In this document: piece after piece, positions 11,001-20,655 of the stretch
How the letters are laid out: every line of letters starts with the position of its first letter
Numbering within the stretch: position 1 is the first letter of the stretch
DNA from: DAIOEK01 sp963828285
GTDB taxonomy: Bacteria; Chloroflexota; Anaerolineae; Anaerolineales; Anaerolineaceae
DNA: 64,000 nt
Assembly: GCA_963828285.1 (NCBI GenBank)
Contig: CAWHEB010000004.1
Span: 207,243 to 271,242 of the forward strand
Reading direction: 5' to 3'
Notes under the pieces: model-generated
Databases searched by the model: none
What the model saw: the letters and a program-made list of their open reading frames with translations, nothing else
What the model was told of the DNA's origin: nothing
Made by a program: the position numbers and the translations under genes

Positions 11001-14000
11001 GGGACGCTGGTTCATAAATGGATCGCGGGGTAAGACGTTCCAGGAAGACTGGTCCAATCCAGATCCGCCGTATTACTGATGAGTTGATTAGCTGATACCG
11101 CCGGAGGATTTACGGATAATAAGGTGCCGCGGATAACGACCGTATAGGTCTGGTTAACCGCTAGATCAAATTCATTTCCAGGAACAGTTGAAAGAGTATA
11201 ACCGTTGCCGGATTCCCGATAATTTGACTTGTAACGCTAATGTACCAGCTGGCAAATTGGATGAGAAAATAGTTGCGATTGCTACAAGCGATCACAGATC
11301 GGGTTCATAGCACTTACCTGCGGCAATACATCGGTGAGGGTCAAATCGTATGCATCGGTCTCACCTGCCCCACCGGGTTTGTGATCTGAATTGTATATTC
11401 CACCAGCTCACCTGGTAAACCAATCCCATCTCCGCCAATGGTCGCAGACTTCGCTACGGCTGGTGTGGGTTCGATAATGGTGATATTGGGCGCCGCATCA
11501 GTTACGAGTACTGTAGCTCCGCTTCGCACTGTTGCTCGATTATTCCGTAATTGGTTAGCTTGATTGGCTAAAGTATTTAAGACTACCGCTTGATAATTAA
11601 TTGTTAGTGTCTCAGCGACTGTATTAACTCTATTCAAGTTTCGTACGTCCCCAAAGTCAAACGTGATCGTTCTTGCAAAATTGGTAACTGCTGGGGTTAA
11701 CAGCTGGACTTTCAGGAACTGTAGGACATGCCATGGTGAAATCGTTCAATCGTCTTCAGGATTTAGATTTGTCAGTAGTCCAGTGCTTGCCGAAATACTG
11801 GTACATCTCACAAAAGCCAGATCCCGTGTCCAGCACATCCTGAACATTCAGATTTGGAAGTTCTCCTTCTGGGATGGTGACGACTACCTGATAGTCAACC
11901 AGTTCGCCAATCACTGCCTGTGGATCAGTATTGTAGGTCGAGTTCAGTTCGGTTCCGACCAATGTTTTATCAACTATCACTTCGGTTGTATAAATATCAG
12001 CCGTATTCGTCAGATCAGACGGTGTGAAGTCTGGACCGCCTTCACTGTTTGAGTAATTAAACAATGTGGCAGTATTGGTAATTCTCACTGGCGGGGTTAC
12101 CGTGTCGGCAATTGCCAGGTCAAAGGTAATGATGGCAATATTCGTTCCATCAGCAATCACAGTATCTGTCGATGATAATCCGGGACCAATGGAACCCGCA
12201 GATCCGGAATCAGTCAGTTCGATCCCGCCGGTAAATAAACCTGAATCTGTATAGGCAATTGCAGTCCCTGCCCCGTTTTGAACACAAAGGTTTAGCCCGG
12301 TACCAGGCACCACAAGACCCGCAGGGAGATCATCTCGAATTCTCACATCAAAGCTGGGTAAATGTCCCGAGTTTTCAAGCGTAATCGCAAATGTAACGAG
12401 ATCACCTGCGTCTACGCCATCGGTAATATTGCTATCCATCGTGTTCAAGTAGTTAATTGAGGTTACATTCGATCCGGTTAATCGCGGGCAACTGCTTCCC
12501 GGAGCAGATACAATTACTCCTGCCGGGACGATTCCAGTAGATGGGGTGAATTCAGGTGCAACAGCATTGGTTCTAACAATTCCTTTTCTGATTGCCAGTG
12601 CCGGTTCAGTGATCCGGATTTGAACGATCGAATTGGCATCATTATCACCGCCGTTCGTGGAGCCTTCCATAACATTGACTTGATTGGTATGGAATAAACC
12701 ATCCGCAAATGGTTGGTTATTGACTGTGACTGTAAATAACAGATCTATTTGAGATAACCCTCCACCAACAATATCAAAATCTCCATAACTGATGATCAGA
12801 GAGTTGTTACCACTCCCGCCATTCGTAGATATACAGGGTGTTCCATCTCCAAGCGCAGGACAAACAGACCCTTCACCGCCAATGGGTCGGAAAGTTTCGC
12901 TTGGACCAAATTTGACATGACCGCTCGCAGGTGCATCCGCGCTGATTACATCGTCAAAAGTCCATCCGTTCGGGGTTCCATCTCCGTCAGGATCTGTTAC
13001 ATCCAATAAAGGTCTTGGAAGGAAATCTGTAAAGATGAGGTCCTCAAAATCTGAGTTTGGCAAGGTGTAGGTGATGCGATATGTGACAGTATGGTTTGGA
13101 GATACAACAACATTGGTACATGGACCGGAACACACAACTCCATCCGTAGCATAAATGGACTTTGTGAGCACACCGTAACCAATATTGATTGTGGCTGCGC
13201 TTCCATCAGCTTCAGTGTCCCCTGTTGGGGTGGAAGCATCGTTCTCGCTTAATATGCTTCCTTGAACTGTCACAGAATCAGTAAGGATATCCCCTTGATC
13301 CACAGATTGATCACCTGTTGGATAATCGTCCGTAAAGTTCTCGAGAATTTGGGTTCTGAACTTAATCTGGAAAGTGGTAGCTCCGTCATTGTAAGCGGAG
13401 CAGCTCGGAGGAGCTCCATCAGGGTCCATTCCAGCAACCGGGAGACAACCACCGATCAATTTACCGCCTGCCTGACCACGAGTGATCATTTCTTGAGATA
13501 CATTAAAGGAAATGGTGGAAAGCCCGGTATATGGAGCAGGATCGACAAGCAAAACGGGAGGTGCCGCGGTGGCACCGGTAAAATCCTGAAGTACGGTGTA
13601 ATTCGAATCTGAGAAGGCTAGCTCAGCCAAATCAAAACTATTTCCATTCACCAATAAAGTTGGAGTAAAACTGGCATCAAAATGCTGACCATCTGAAATT
13701 ATATCGGTCACGGTTGTGGTATCAAATGCAAAAAAGTCCGATACCTGAATATCCAGGGTATATTCCAGAATATCTCCTGGATTATTATTCGTACCGATCG
13801 CTCCACCACCTTTGGTGATATTAGATACCCCCTTTTGAACAGCAATGGATTTATCCTGGAGTGTGTGTTCGGTTTGAGCACATCCACTGGTGGCACCAAG
13901 GGGATGACTGACTGCTGTATTTGCATCCCTTGAATCCACGGTATCCCAGGTTCCGCCACCAACAGCATGGTTACAGGAATCTACATCGTTTCCAGTGGAT

Positions 14001-15032
14001 GGATTAAGAACCCTTGCCGAAGAACTATCCAAAAGTGGTATGTAGTACTCAAAGGTGAATGATCTATCAGCTGTCGTTGTACCTCCAGTAACAGATCCAT
14101 AATTACAGTTTATCGTTCCGCCAGGGGTGGTTAATGGTTACTGGTATTGTGGTACAGGTTGCCCCACCACTCGAAACTACTCTCGTAAACTGCATATTCG
14201 CAGGTATGAAATCAGACATGATAAATGAAGTGATTGTCTGTCCATTTGCAATATCTGCGGTCACAGTATATTCTCGCAAGTAGTTAGGACCAGTTGCTGT
14301 TTCAGATTCGGGTCCAGAGTAAGTTTTTGAAACCCTTAATATGTATGGATCAACGGTTGCCGAATCGCCTGTAGTGTTGACCAAGGGACCATTTTGACCC
14401 GTAGCGGTATTACCATACATGTATCCTGCTTTGGCAATGATCGGTAGAGGTTTATCTTCATCTGCAGTATCCTGCATATCTACGGTTACAGTAACTACCG
14501 CCGGGGTTTGGGTTGGGGTAAATGAACCAAAAGGCAGTTGGAGAACCACCAACTGCCAGGTAAACGGATTGAACAATGTGCTTTCAGTCGGACAAGTAAC
14601 AGACAAGTTTGTGAGTGGGTGTGTTACTACAGCCCCTTCCAGGCATGATTGAACACTGATGGGTGCAAGGTTAGCGGTGATGTATGAAGCCTGAACATAG
14701 GAGAGACCATCATTCAAACCTCCCACATTCCCATCTGCACCACTTAATGGAATATATAAATCAATATAAGGTCCGTATCCAGTAGAATCAGGACTGGTAT
14801 TATCAAAAGTAACCGTAAAGTCGAACTGATCGCCTAAAGATACTTCTGTAGGCACACCAAGGGTCACGTCAGCATCATTACCTGTGATTGCCAGGTTTGG
14901 AGCAGAGTAATTTGATGCCGTAACAACACTTCCAGGATTCACCAAAGTAAATAACATCCCGAATATGAGAACCACCGCGAATAACATTGACCTGCTTTTC
15001 GAGCTCAGATTTGATGAATAATATCTATTCAC
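5100..15032 (-). CDS. Giant secreted DUF11-repeat surface protein with C-terminal sortase domain, multiply frameshifted
   Basis: One gene of about 9.9 kb (about 3,300 residues if repaired). It starts at GTG 15032-15030 behind an AGGAG site (15040-15044). MLFAVVLIFGMLFTLVNPGS at about residues 16-35 is the signal-peptide core. The body is a chain of DUF11-type, Ig-like repeats with recurring motifs such as TYTIVVTN, YVPGS and NTATV; a nearly identical subset lies at about 6780-8980. VPETG, a sorting-signal-like motif, is encoded at 5592-5606. It is followed by a complete sortase domain (about 5103-5520) with the catalytic His in ITAHVY (5364-5366), Cys in TLVTC (5175-5177) and Arg in STRYIVR. 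No membrane anchor follows. The frame breaks at least 12 times, at about 14125, 11800, 11745, 11695, between 11340 and 10900, 9515, 9290, 9065, 7740, 7255 and 6785. Coding of the same family resumes each time, so sequencing indels are likelier than decay. Confidence 0.85.
6780..8980 (-). repeat. Tandem DUF11 repeat block, about 133 residues (399 bp) per unit
   Basis: Units restart at ITKDDGVTQYVPG or a close variant, around 8960, 8575, 8170, 7765, 7360 and 6970. Each contains TYTIVVTN, a WTCGT..GGASGC cysteine pair, NDFSDTV and LPAGSSITYTV, and ends in a TDTDT-rich linker. The central units are nearly identical over long stretches at DNA level, unlike the diverged repeats before and after. 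That indicates recent duplication or gene conversion and makes assembly errors likely here. Confidence 0.85.
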
Positions 15033-15320
15033 AATGGATCTCCTAATTCGGATATTTAATTAATAGCAAAATAAGCCAAATTTAACCAATTTGGCAAATA
15101 ACTATGTACCAATTATATTGGAATACCCATTTATTACAATATTAATCTGGTTTTAATCTTGACGAGTTTGGTTACAATCTTAATTGCCCATATAGATAAA
15201 CAATGACACATACAATTCAATTGTATTTGAGTAAAATCAGGATATTGATTGGCGAATAACTGAATATTATAGGATAATTCGTATCTAATATCGCAGATAT
15301 GCGTCAAACTAGGTGAGGAC

Positions 15321-15872
15321 ATGAATCTACGCACAGAGATAGAGCTGATCCAGAATGCGAAAGAATTTGAAGAGGATGCACTGGCAGCCATTTATGATCA
15401 ATACAACGCAGCAATTTATCGGTATGCGTTCCGCCTTCTGGGCAACGAACAGTCAGCTGAAGATTGTGTGGCCGATACATTTGACCGCTTTCTTACTGCA
15501 CTCCGCTCAGGTGGTGGACCAGAATCATATCTTCAAGCTTATCTATTTCGTATCGCCCACAATTGGGTCACAGATCATTACAGGCGAAAAGGTGATCAAC
15601 ACTCGGTAGAACTGGATGAGAAATTACCATCCAGTGAAAGACCCGAAGAGGATGCACAAAGAAATATGGCAGCTAAAGAAATACGTCAAGCAGTATTCCT
15701 CCTTCCTGTGGAACAGCAACAGGTCATTACTCTCAGGTATTTGGAAGGTTGGGATATTGAAGAAGTTGCAATAACTATGAACAAGACATCTGGAGCTATT
15801 AAAGCGTTACAGCATCGTGGGCTGACCAGTTTACAGAAATTATTGACTCAAGAGATCGGTAGATCATTATGA
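15321..15872 (+). CDS. ECF-type RNA polymerase sigma factor
   Basis: The 183-residue product has the two-domain layout of group 4 sigma factors. Region 2 lies at about residues 25-95 (YRYAFRLLGNEQSAEDCVADTF, then YLFRIAHNWVTDHYRRKG). Region 4 lies at about residues 128-175 (LPVEQQQVITLRYLEGWDIEEVA, ending in the recognition helix SGAIKALQHRG). It directs RNA polymerase to a dedicated promoter set. The ATG follows a GTGAGGAC ribosome binding site. The stop codon overlaps the start of the DUF5667 gene (ATGA), so the two are coupled, and the gene is divergent from the giant surface-protein gene across 288 bp. Control of that surface gene is a reasonable inference, but no matching promoter motif was identified. 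Confidence 0.93.
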   Translation: MNLRTEIELIQNAKEFEEDALAAIYDQYNAAIYRYAFRLLGNEQSAEDCVADTFDRFLTALRSGGGPESYLQAYLFRIAHNWVTDHYRRKGDQHSVELDEKLPSSERPEEDAQRNMAAKEIRQAVFLLPVEQQQVITLRYLEGWDIEEVAITMNKTSGAIKALQHRGLTSLQKLLTQEIGRSL

Positions 15873-16867
15873 ACAATTATTCGGAAGATGAAGAGAAAGC
15901 AATTGATAAAGTAAATTCGTTACGGGATACTCCAGTAAGGAGCGCCGAGAATGTGAGCAAAGGAAAAGCTGCATATCTCGCCAAAGCAGCCGAAATCCGA
16001 AAATCGTTACCTGCGAGATCAGCTAAACGATCCATTTTCGCTGGTATATTTGCTACCCCGGTGACCCGGAAACTTGGAGCACTCCCAACGCTTTTAATTG
16101 TACTTGCCTTATTATTCGGCGGTACGGGAGTATCGGTTGTCGCAGCGCAAAGCGCACAACCTCAAGATGCTTTATATTCAGTCAAACTGAAAACAGAAGA
16201 TTTTGCATACCACCTGAAACCTGGACCTGCGGCAGTATTCAACTATTGCCTACAACTTACCCAGCGCCGGGTTAATGAGATCGTATATTCGACTGAGGCA
16301 CGGAAAACATTACCCGAGATCACCAGCAAGCGTTTGATGGCTCACATCGATGAAGCAGTCTTGAATTCATCCGAATTAACTGATGCAGAAATGCTGCGAG
16401 ATTTGGAAAGACTACAGATTGAACTCAAAAACCAGTTGAAAAGAATGGAAACTCTCCAAACCGACCAGGAGACCAGGATGGAAATTCAAAAGATCCTGGA
16501 CAATATCCAGGCACGGATTGACACGATAAGTAACAACAGTACAGACCTCAATGAGTTCAGAATCCGTATCAAGAACGGTAAGTATGAAGCAGAGATCGAA
16601 GTTGAAGAACAGGAATATGAAGATCAAAACAAATTTGATCACGATGGATCGAATTCGGGTAAAGATGATCAACCTGAAATAGAGGGAACCGATGAGCCGA
16701 AGATTGATGATAAGAATAACTCTGGCAGCGGCTCAAGCTCTGATGATTCCGGAAGCGGAAGTGATGATAGTAGTGGATCCAACTCGGGATCTGGATCATC
16801 TCCGGATGGCAGTGGTTCTGGTTCCCATTCCGGTTCTGATAAACAAAAAACTCCCAAACCAGGATGA
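15869..16867 (+). CDS. DUF5667-family single-span membrane protein, ECF sigma partner
   Basis: The 332-residue product has a cytoplasmic N-terminus of about 65 residues, one membrane span (LPTLLIVLALLFGGTGVSVVAA, about residues 71-92), and then the DUF5667 region starting at QPQDALYSVKLKTED. A helical, charged segment with coiled-coil character follows at about residues 150-220. The last 90 residues are a Ser/Gly/Asp-rich disordered tail. DUF5667 proteins are commonly encoded directly after ECF sigma genes, and many act as, or replace, anti-sigma factors. Coupling to the sigma gene through ATGA supports that role here. No zinc-binding anti-sigma motif is visible. A perfect hairpin terminator follows. 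Confidence 0.8.
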   Translation: MNNYSEDEEKAIDKVNSLRDTPVRSAENVSKGKAAYLAKAAEIRKSLPARSAKRSIFAGIFATPVTRKLGALPTLLIVLALLFGGTGVSVVAAQSAQPQDALYSVKLKTEDFAYHLKPGPAAVFNYCLQLTQRRVNEIVYSTEARKTLPEITSKRLMAHIDEAVLNSSELTDAEMLRDLERLQIELKNQLKRMETLQTDQETRMEIQKILDNIQARIDTISNNSTDLNEFRIRIKNGKYEAEIEVEEQEYEDQNKFDHDGSNSGKDDQPEIEGTDEPKIDDKNNSGSGSSSDDSGSGSDDSSGSNSGSGSSPDGSGSGSHSGSDKQKTPKPG

Positions 16868-16922
16868 TGACTAAAACTTCTTGATGATGCCCCAGGTATT
16901 GAAAATGGAATGATCAGTCTTC

Positions 16923-16958
16923 AAAGGAGTGGATAGCGATCCACTCCTTTGGTTTTAT
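16923..16958 (+). terminator. Rho-independent terminator of the sigma/DUF5667 operon
   Basis: AAAGGAGTGGAT and ATCCACTCCTTT pair perfectly over 12 bp around an AGCG loop, followed by GGTTTTATCT. It separates this operon from alr. Confidence 0.8.
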
Positions 16959-16959
16959 C

Positions 16960-16988
16960 TTGCCATCTCATCTAAGGCGGTATATACT
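16960..16988 (+). promoter_or_regulatory. Promoter of alr, probably leaderless
   Basis: TTGCCA at 16960-16965 and TATACT at 16983-16988 have the optimal 17-base spacer. The ATG of alr begins only six bases after the -10 box, so the transcript should start at or within a base or two of the start codon. No ribosome binding site is present. Confidence 0.7.
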
Positions 16989-16994
16989 ACCGCA

Positions 16995-18113
16995 ATGAAT
17001 TCCAATGGATACAGCGCATGGCTCGAGATCGACATTGAGCAAATCAAGACTAACGTCAAAGAGTTGATCCGTATTAGTGGTGCAGAAGTAATGGCAATTG
17101 TAAAAGCCAACGGGTACGGACATGGAGCCTCTGAAATAGCGGTTGCTTCAGTGGAAGCGGGTGCTACCTGGTGTGGAGTTGCTAGGTTGGAGGAGGCGAT
17201 TGCTCTTCGCAGGGCTGGTATTCACAGTCATATTCTGGTTTTGGGATACACATCTCCGGACCGGATTGCCGAAGCAGTGAACAACAATATCTGCCTGACA
17301 ATCTATGATCAGCAGATAGGTGAAGCATATGCTGAACAGGCCGAGAAGTTTGGAGGCGGCTTACGGCTTCATATCAAAGTGGATACAGGTATGGGCAGAT
17401 TGGGAATTCCTCCGGAAACTGCCCTGGAATTCATCACAAAACTTTCACTCATGCCCCAGCTGAATATAGAAGGGATCTTCACCCATTTTGCACGGGCTGA
17501 TGAACCTCTGGCTCCAACAACAGCCCAACAATTGGTTTTATTTGATACCTTGATTAATCAATTAAAGAAGAATGGAATTGCCCCCAGATACATCCATTCA
17601 GCTAATTCGGCAGCAATACTCAATTACCCTCATTCCAGATATGATCTGGTTCGTCCCGGGATCGCTCTGTACGGTTATCAACCATCTCCTGAAACCGAAG
17701 TACCACCCTCCATTCGACCCGCGTTGACTTGGAAAACAAGGTTAACGTCAGTCCGCACCTTCCCGGCAGGTCATGGCATATCTTACGGACATATTTACCA
17801 TACACAAAAGGCGGAAAAGATCGGATCGATAGCCATTGGTTACGCAGATGGTTTCCGGCGTGCCCCTGGGAATATCGCTCTGGTTCATGGAAATCGTGTC
17901 CCTGTAGTTGGACGGGTTTGCATGGATCAATGCATGTTGCAGCTTGATGGAATCCCTGACGCAGAAATTGGTGATGAGGTTGTTTTGTTGGGAAGGCAAG
18001 GTGATGAAGTCATAACTGCTGAAGAGATTGGAATCCGTTGGGGAACTTTTAATTACGAAGTGATCTGTGGACTATCCGCTAGATTGCCAAGAATTTATTC
18101 GAATAACCCATGA
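16995..18113 (+). CDS. alr: Alanine racemase
   Basis: The 372-residue product is a PLP enzyme that interconverts L- and D-alanine for peptidoglycan. The PLP lysine is in AIVKANGYGHGA at about residues 35-46. The second catalytic base, tyrosine, is in GHGISYGH at about residues 261-268, and the MDQCM region also matches the family. The frame is open further upstream, but that part would cross the preceding terminator and the -35 box, so the ATG at 16995 (MNSNGYSAWLEID) is chosen. The stop codon overlaps recJ (ATGA), making a two-gene operon. Length is typical for the family. Confidence 0.96.
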   Translation: MNSNGYSAWLEIDIEQIKTNVKELIRISGAEVMAIVKANGYGHGASEIAVASVEAGATWCGVARLEEAIALRRAGIHSHILVLGYTSPDRIAEAVNNNICLTIYDQQIGEAYAEQAEKFGGGLRLHIKVDTGMGRLGIPPETALEFITKLSLMPQLNIEGIFTHFARADEPLAPTTAQQLVLFDTLINQLKKNGIAPRYIHSANSAAILNYPHSRYDLVRPGIALYGYQPSPETEVPPSIRPALTWKTRLTSVRTFPAGHGISYGHIYHTQKAEKIGSIAIGYADGFRRAPGNIALVHGNRVPVVGRVCMDQCMLQLDGIPDAEIGDEVVLLGRQGDEVITAEEIGIRWGTFNYEVICGLSARLPRIYSNNP

Positions 18114-19816
18114 CCCGAACACCACAAAACTTTATGAAACGATGGGTAATACCTGCTTCAACGTCTCCAGTACAGACCGGTTTTCTGGGTAAATTTTCTC
18201 CTTTATTTCAACAGATCTTATATAACCGCGGAATCGCAACAGATGATACCGCGATGAGTTTTCTTTATCCTGATCTGAAAACCACTCACAATCCTTTCCA
18301 GCTTACAGGAATGATGTCTGCTGTCAATCGTATAATTGCTGCCATCCAAAAAGATGAACCGATTACGATTTTTGGTGATTATGATGTGGATGGGGTGACT
18401 GCCACCGCTCTTCTGGTTGAAGCCATTCAGGGTCAGGGTGGCATCGTCACCATGAAAATTCCAGACCGCTTTGAAGAAGGATATGGCCTTAACAAGAAAG
18501 CGCTCGAAGATATCCATACTTCAGGAGTGAAACTGGTTATTTCAGTGGATTGCGGCATCCGTTCCATAGATGAAGCATTATTTTGTAAGCAGATCGGCTT
18601 AGACCTGATCATCACAGATCACCACCAACCATTGGATATTCTTCCCGAAGCGTTAGCTGTAATCAATCCCAAACAGCCAAATGATGAATATCCATTCAAA
18701 GAACTTGCGGGTGTGGGTGTCGCTTATAAACTGGCTCAAGGATTGTTCTCAAGTCTTGGAGCACCAGAGAATATAGTCGAACGATGGTTGGATCTGGTTG
18801 CTTTGGGAACCGTCGCGGATATGGCTCCATTGTTGGGGGAAAACCGGATTCTCGTAAAACTTGGATTGGAACAATTGCGGGCAGGTAAACGATGTGGGAT
18901 TTTTGATCTCAGTTCTGTAGCGGGTATTAACCCATCAACCATCTCTGCGTCTGATATTGGCTTCAAACTTGGTCCGAGATTGAACGCCGCCGGTAGACTT
19001 GAATCCGCGGTTAATTCCTACGGATTACTTGTATCCAGGGATCAGGATGAGTCAAAACGGTTAGCCAATGAGTTGAATAAACAAAATACACAGCGACAGG
19101 AACAGACCCGTTCCACCCAGGAGAAGGCAATTGCCACAATCGAATCCACGCCTGATGAATTCATTCTGATCGTTATCGATCCAGATTTTAATGAAGGCAT
19201 CGTCGGACTGGCTGCGTCCCGGTTGGTGGAGCAATATCATCGACCGGCGATAGTGGGCGTCAGAAATGAAGAAAACACCCGTTGTTCATGCCGTAGCATT
19301 GCAGATTTTCACATCACCAGGGCTTTGGATGAATGCAAGGATTTGTTGATCAGGCATGGTGGACATGCCGCAGCAGCTGGATTTACAGTATCCAATGACA
19401 ATTTGGAGTCGCTCTTAACTCGCCTCAAACAAATTGCTGAACGCGAACTTAGCAATAAAGACCTTACCCCAGTGATGACTGCCGACGCAGTTGTGGATTT
19501 TAACCAGATTAACCCGCGGGAGATGTTTACATTCCTCGATCAATTACAGCCAGTAGGATATGGAAACCCCGAAGTGGTCTTGTGCAGTAAAGGTATAACC
19601 GTCACCCAGAAGAGGTCGATTGGGAGTGATAATCGGCACCTGAAATTGATTGTAACTGATGGATGGCAGACCTATGATTGTATCGCTTTCGGGTTTGGAT
19701 ATCTTGCTGTCGAGAACTTTAATAAGGTCGATATCCTTTACACATACGAGCTAAATAATTTCAACGGACGAAGTAATCCACAATTGAATATTAAAGATAT
19801 TCACCTGATCCAATAA
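18110..19816 (+). CDS. recJ: Single-stranded-DNA-specific exonuclease RecJ
   Basis: The 568-residue product is a DHH-family 5'-3' exonuclease acting in recombination and repair. The metal-binding motifs are present in order: DYDVDGVTATALL (about residue 90), SVDCGIRS, ITDHHQP (about residue 168) and the DHHA1 motif RHGGHAAAAGFT (about residue 416). A C-terminal OB-type region follows. Length is close to the usual 560-580. The ATG overlaps the alr stop codon, so the gene is translated from the alr transcript. No frame disruption is visible. Confidence 0.96.
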   Translation: MTRTPQNFMKRWVIPASTSPVQTGFLGKFSPLFQQILYNRGIATDDTAMSFLYPDLKTTHNPFQLTGMMSAVNRIIAAIQKDEPITIFGDYDVDGVTATALLVEAIQGQGGIVTMKIPDRFEEGYGLNKKALEDIHTSGVKLVISVDCGIRSIDEALFCKQIGLDLIITDHHQPLDILPEALAVINPKQPNDEYPFKELAGVGVAYKLAQGLFSSLGAPENIVERWLDLVALGTVADMAPLLGENRILVKLGLEQLRAGKRCGIFDLSSVAGINPSTISASDIGFKLGPRLNAAGRLESAVNSYGLLVSRDQDESKRLANELNKQNTQRQEQTRSTQEKAIATIESTPDEFILIVIDPDFNEGIVGLAASRLVEQYHRPAIVGVRNEENTRCSCRSIADFHITRALDECKDLLIRHGGHAAAAGFTVSNDNLESLLTRLKQIAERELSNKDLTPVMTADAVVDFNQINPREMFTFLDQLQPVGYGNPEVVLCSKGITVTQKRSIGSDNRHLKLIVTDGWQTYDCIAFGFGYLAVENFNKVDILYTYELNNFNGRSNPQLNIKDIHLIQ

Positions 19817-19818
19817 AA

Positions 19819-19848
19819 ATGCGCCTTTCGGCGCATATTTATTTTTTT
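19819..19848. terminator. Bidirectional terminator between recJ and the glycosyltransferase gene
   Basis: ATGCGCC and GGCGCAT form a 7-bp stem around a TTTC loop, with T-rich runs on both strands. It lies between the converging recJ and glycosyltransferase genes. Confidence 0.8.
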
Positions 19849-20528
19849 TAATCCACAAATCGATATTTCAGCAATGTCCAAACCGCTTCAAAAGCGTCAC
19901 CCATATGGATCTTTTTCCCTTGCGAATAATCTCGCGGATTAAAGTCAATGGGTACTTCATAGATCCGATATTTTCGTTTTAAGACCTTGGCAGTAAATTC
20001 CGGCTCGAAGTCGAATCTCCTCGCATGAAGGGGAATATCCTTTATCAGGTCGCGTTTGAAAACTTTATATCCTGTTTCCATATCGCTGAGAATATTGTTG
20101 TAAAGAATATTGGTCATGAAGGTCAATAGTTTATTTGCGACCATATTCCAATATAAGATGGGGCGTCTGGCACCTCCCAAAAACCGGGAACCGTAAACAA
20201 CATCTGCGATTCCCTCTTCAATTGGGCGGAGAAGATGGGGATACTCACGCGGATCGTATTCCAGATCAGCATCCTGGATCAGTACAACATCTCCTGTAGC
20301 AGCCTTGATTCCTGTTCGGACTGCTGCCCCTTTTCCCTGATTTTTCTCATGCAGGATCACGCGGATCAGTGGATCCTTCACACTGGATAGATATTCTCTA
20401 GTGCCGTCAGTGGACCCATCATCCACAACAACGATCTCATTCGCCAAATTCACCGCCTTTACTCTGCGGAGAATTTCTTCAATGGTTTGAATTTCGTTAT
20501 AAGCGGGTAGGATAACAGTTAAATTCAT
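19848..20528 (-). CDS. Family 2 glycosyltransferase, dolichyl/polyprenyl-phosphate mannosyltransferase-like
   Basis: The 226-residue product is a GT-A fold enzyme. VVDDGSTDGT at about residues 34-43 and the metal-binding DAD in IQDADLEYDP at about residue 84 are the nucleotide-sugar motifs, and GSRFLGG and DMETGYKVF follow. The sequence resembles DPM1-type enzymes that move a sugar from GDP- or UDP-sugar onto a polyprenyl phosphate at the inner membrane face. No C-terminal membrane spans are present, so it would be peripheral, as DPM1 is. The donor and acceptor cannot be read from the sequence. It is a single gene. Confidence 0.9.
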   Translation of the reverse strand: MNLTVILPAYNEIQTIEEILRRVKAVNLANEIVVVDDGSTDGTREYLSSVKDPLIRVILHEKNQGKGAAVRTGIKAATGDVVLIQDADLEYDPREYPHLLRPIEEGIADVVYGSRFLGGARRPILYWNMVANKLLTFMTNILYNNILSDMETGYKVFKRDLIKDIPLHARRFDFEPEFTAKVLKRKYRIYEVPIDFNPRDYSQGKKIHMGDAFEAVWTLLKYRFVD

Positions 20529-20592
20529 AAAGTCATTATAAATTGCACTGTCAGATTGGGCAAGAAACGAATTGCTTTGAATTTCTCCATGC

Positions 20593-20598
20593 TATAAT
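20593..20598 (+). promoter_or_regulatory. Candidate -10 box upstream of the AAA ATPase gene
   Basis: A perfect TATAAT lies at 20593-20598. The nearest -35-like hexamer, TTGCTT at 20573-20578, has a spacer of only 14 bases, so the -35 assignment is doubtful. Confidence 0.4.
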
Positions 20599-20655
20599 CA
20601 TGAGGGGTAAATACACCTAGGTTGTCACAGCAATTAATTGCTGGAGGATTGTTGC

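Noticed and set aside
16929..16994. Longer N-terminus of alanine racemase
   Set aside because: It would begin inside the preceding terminator and upstream of the promoter; the conserved N-terminus fits 16995.
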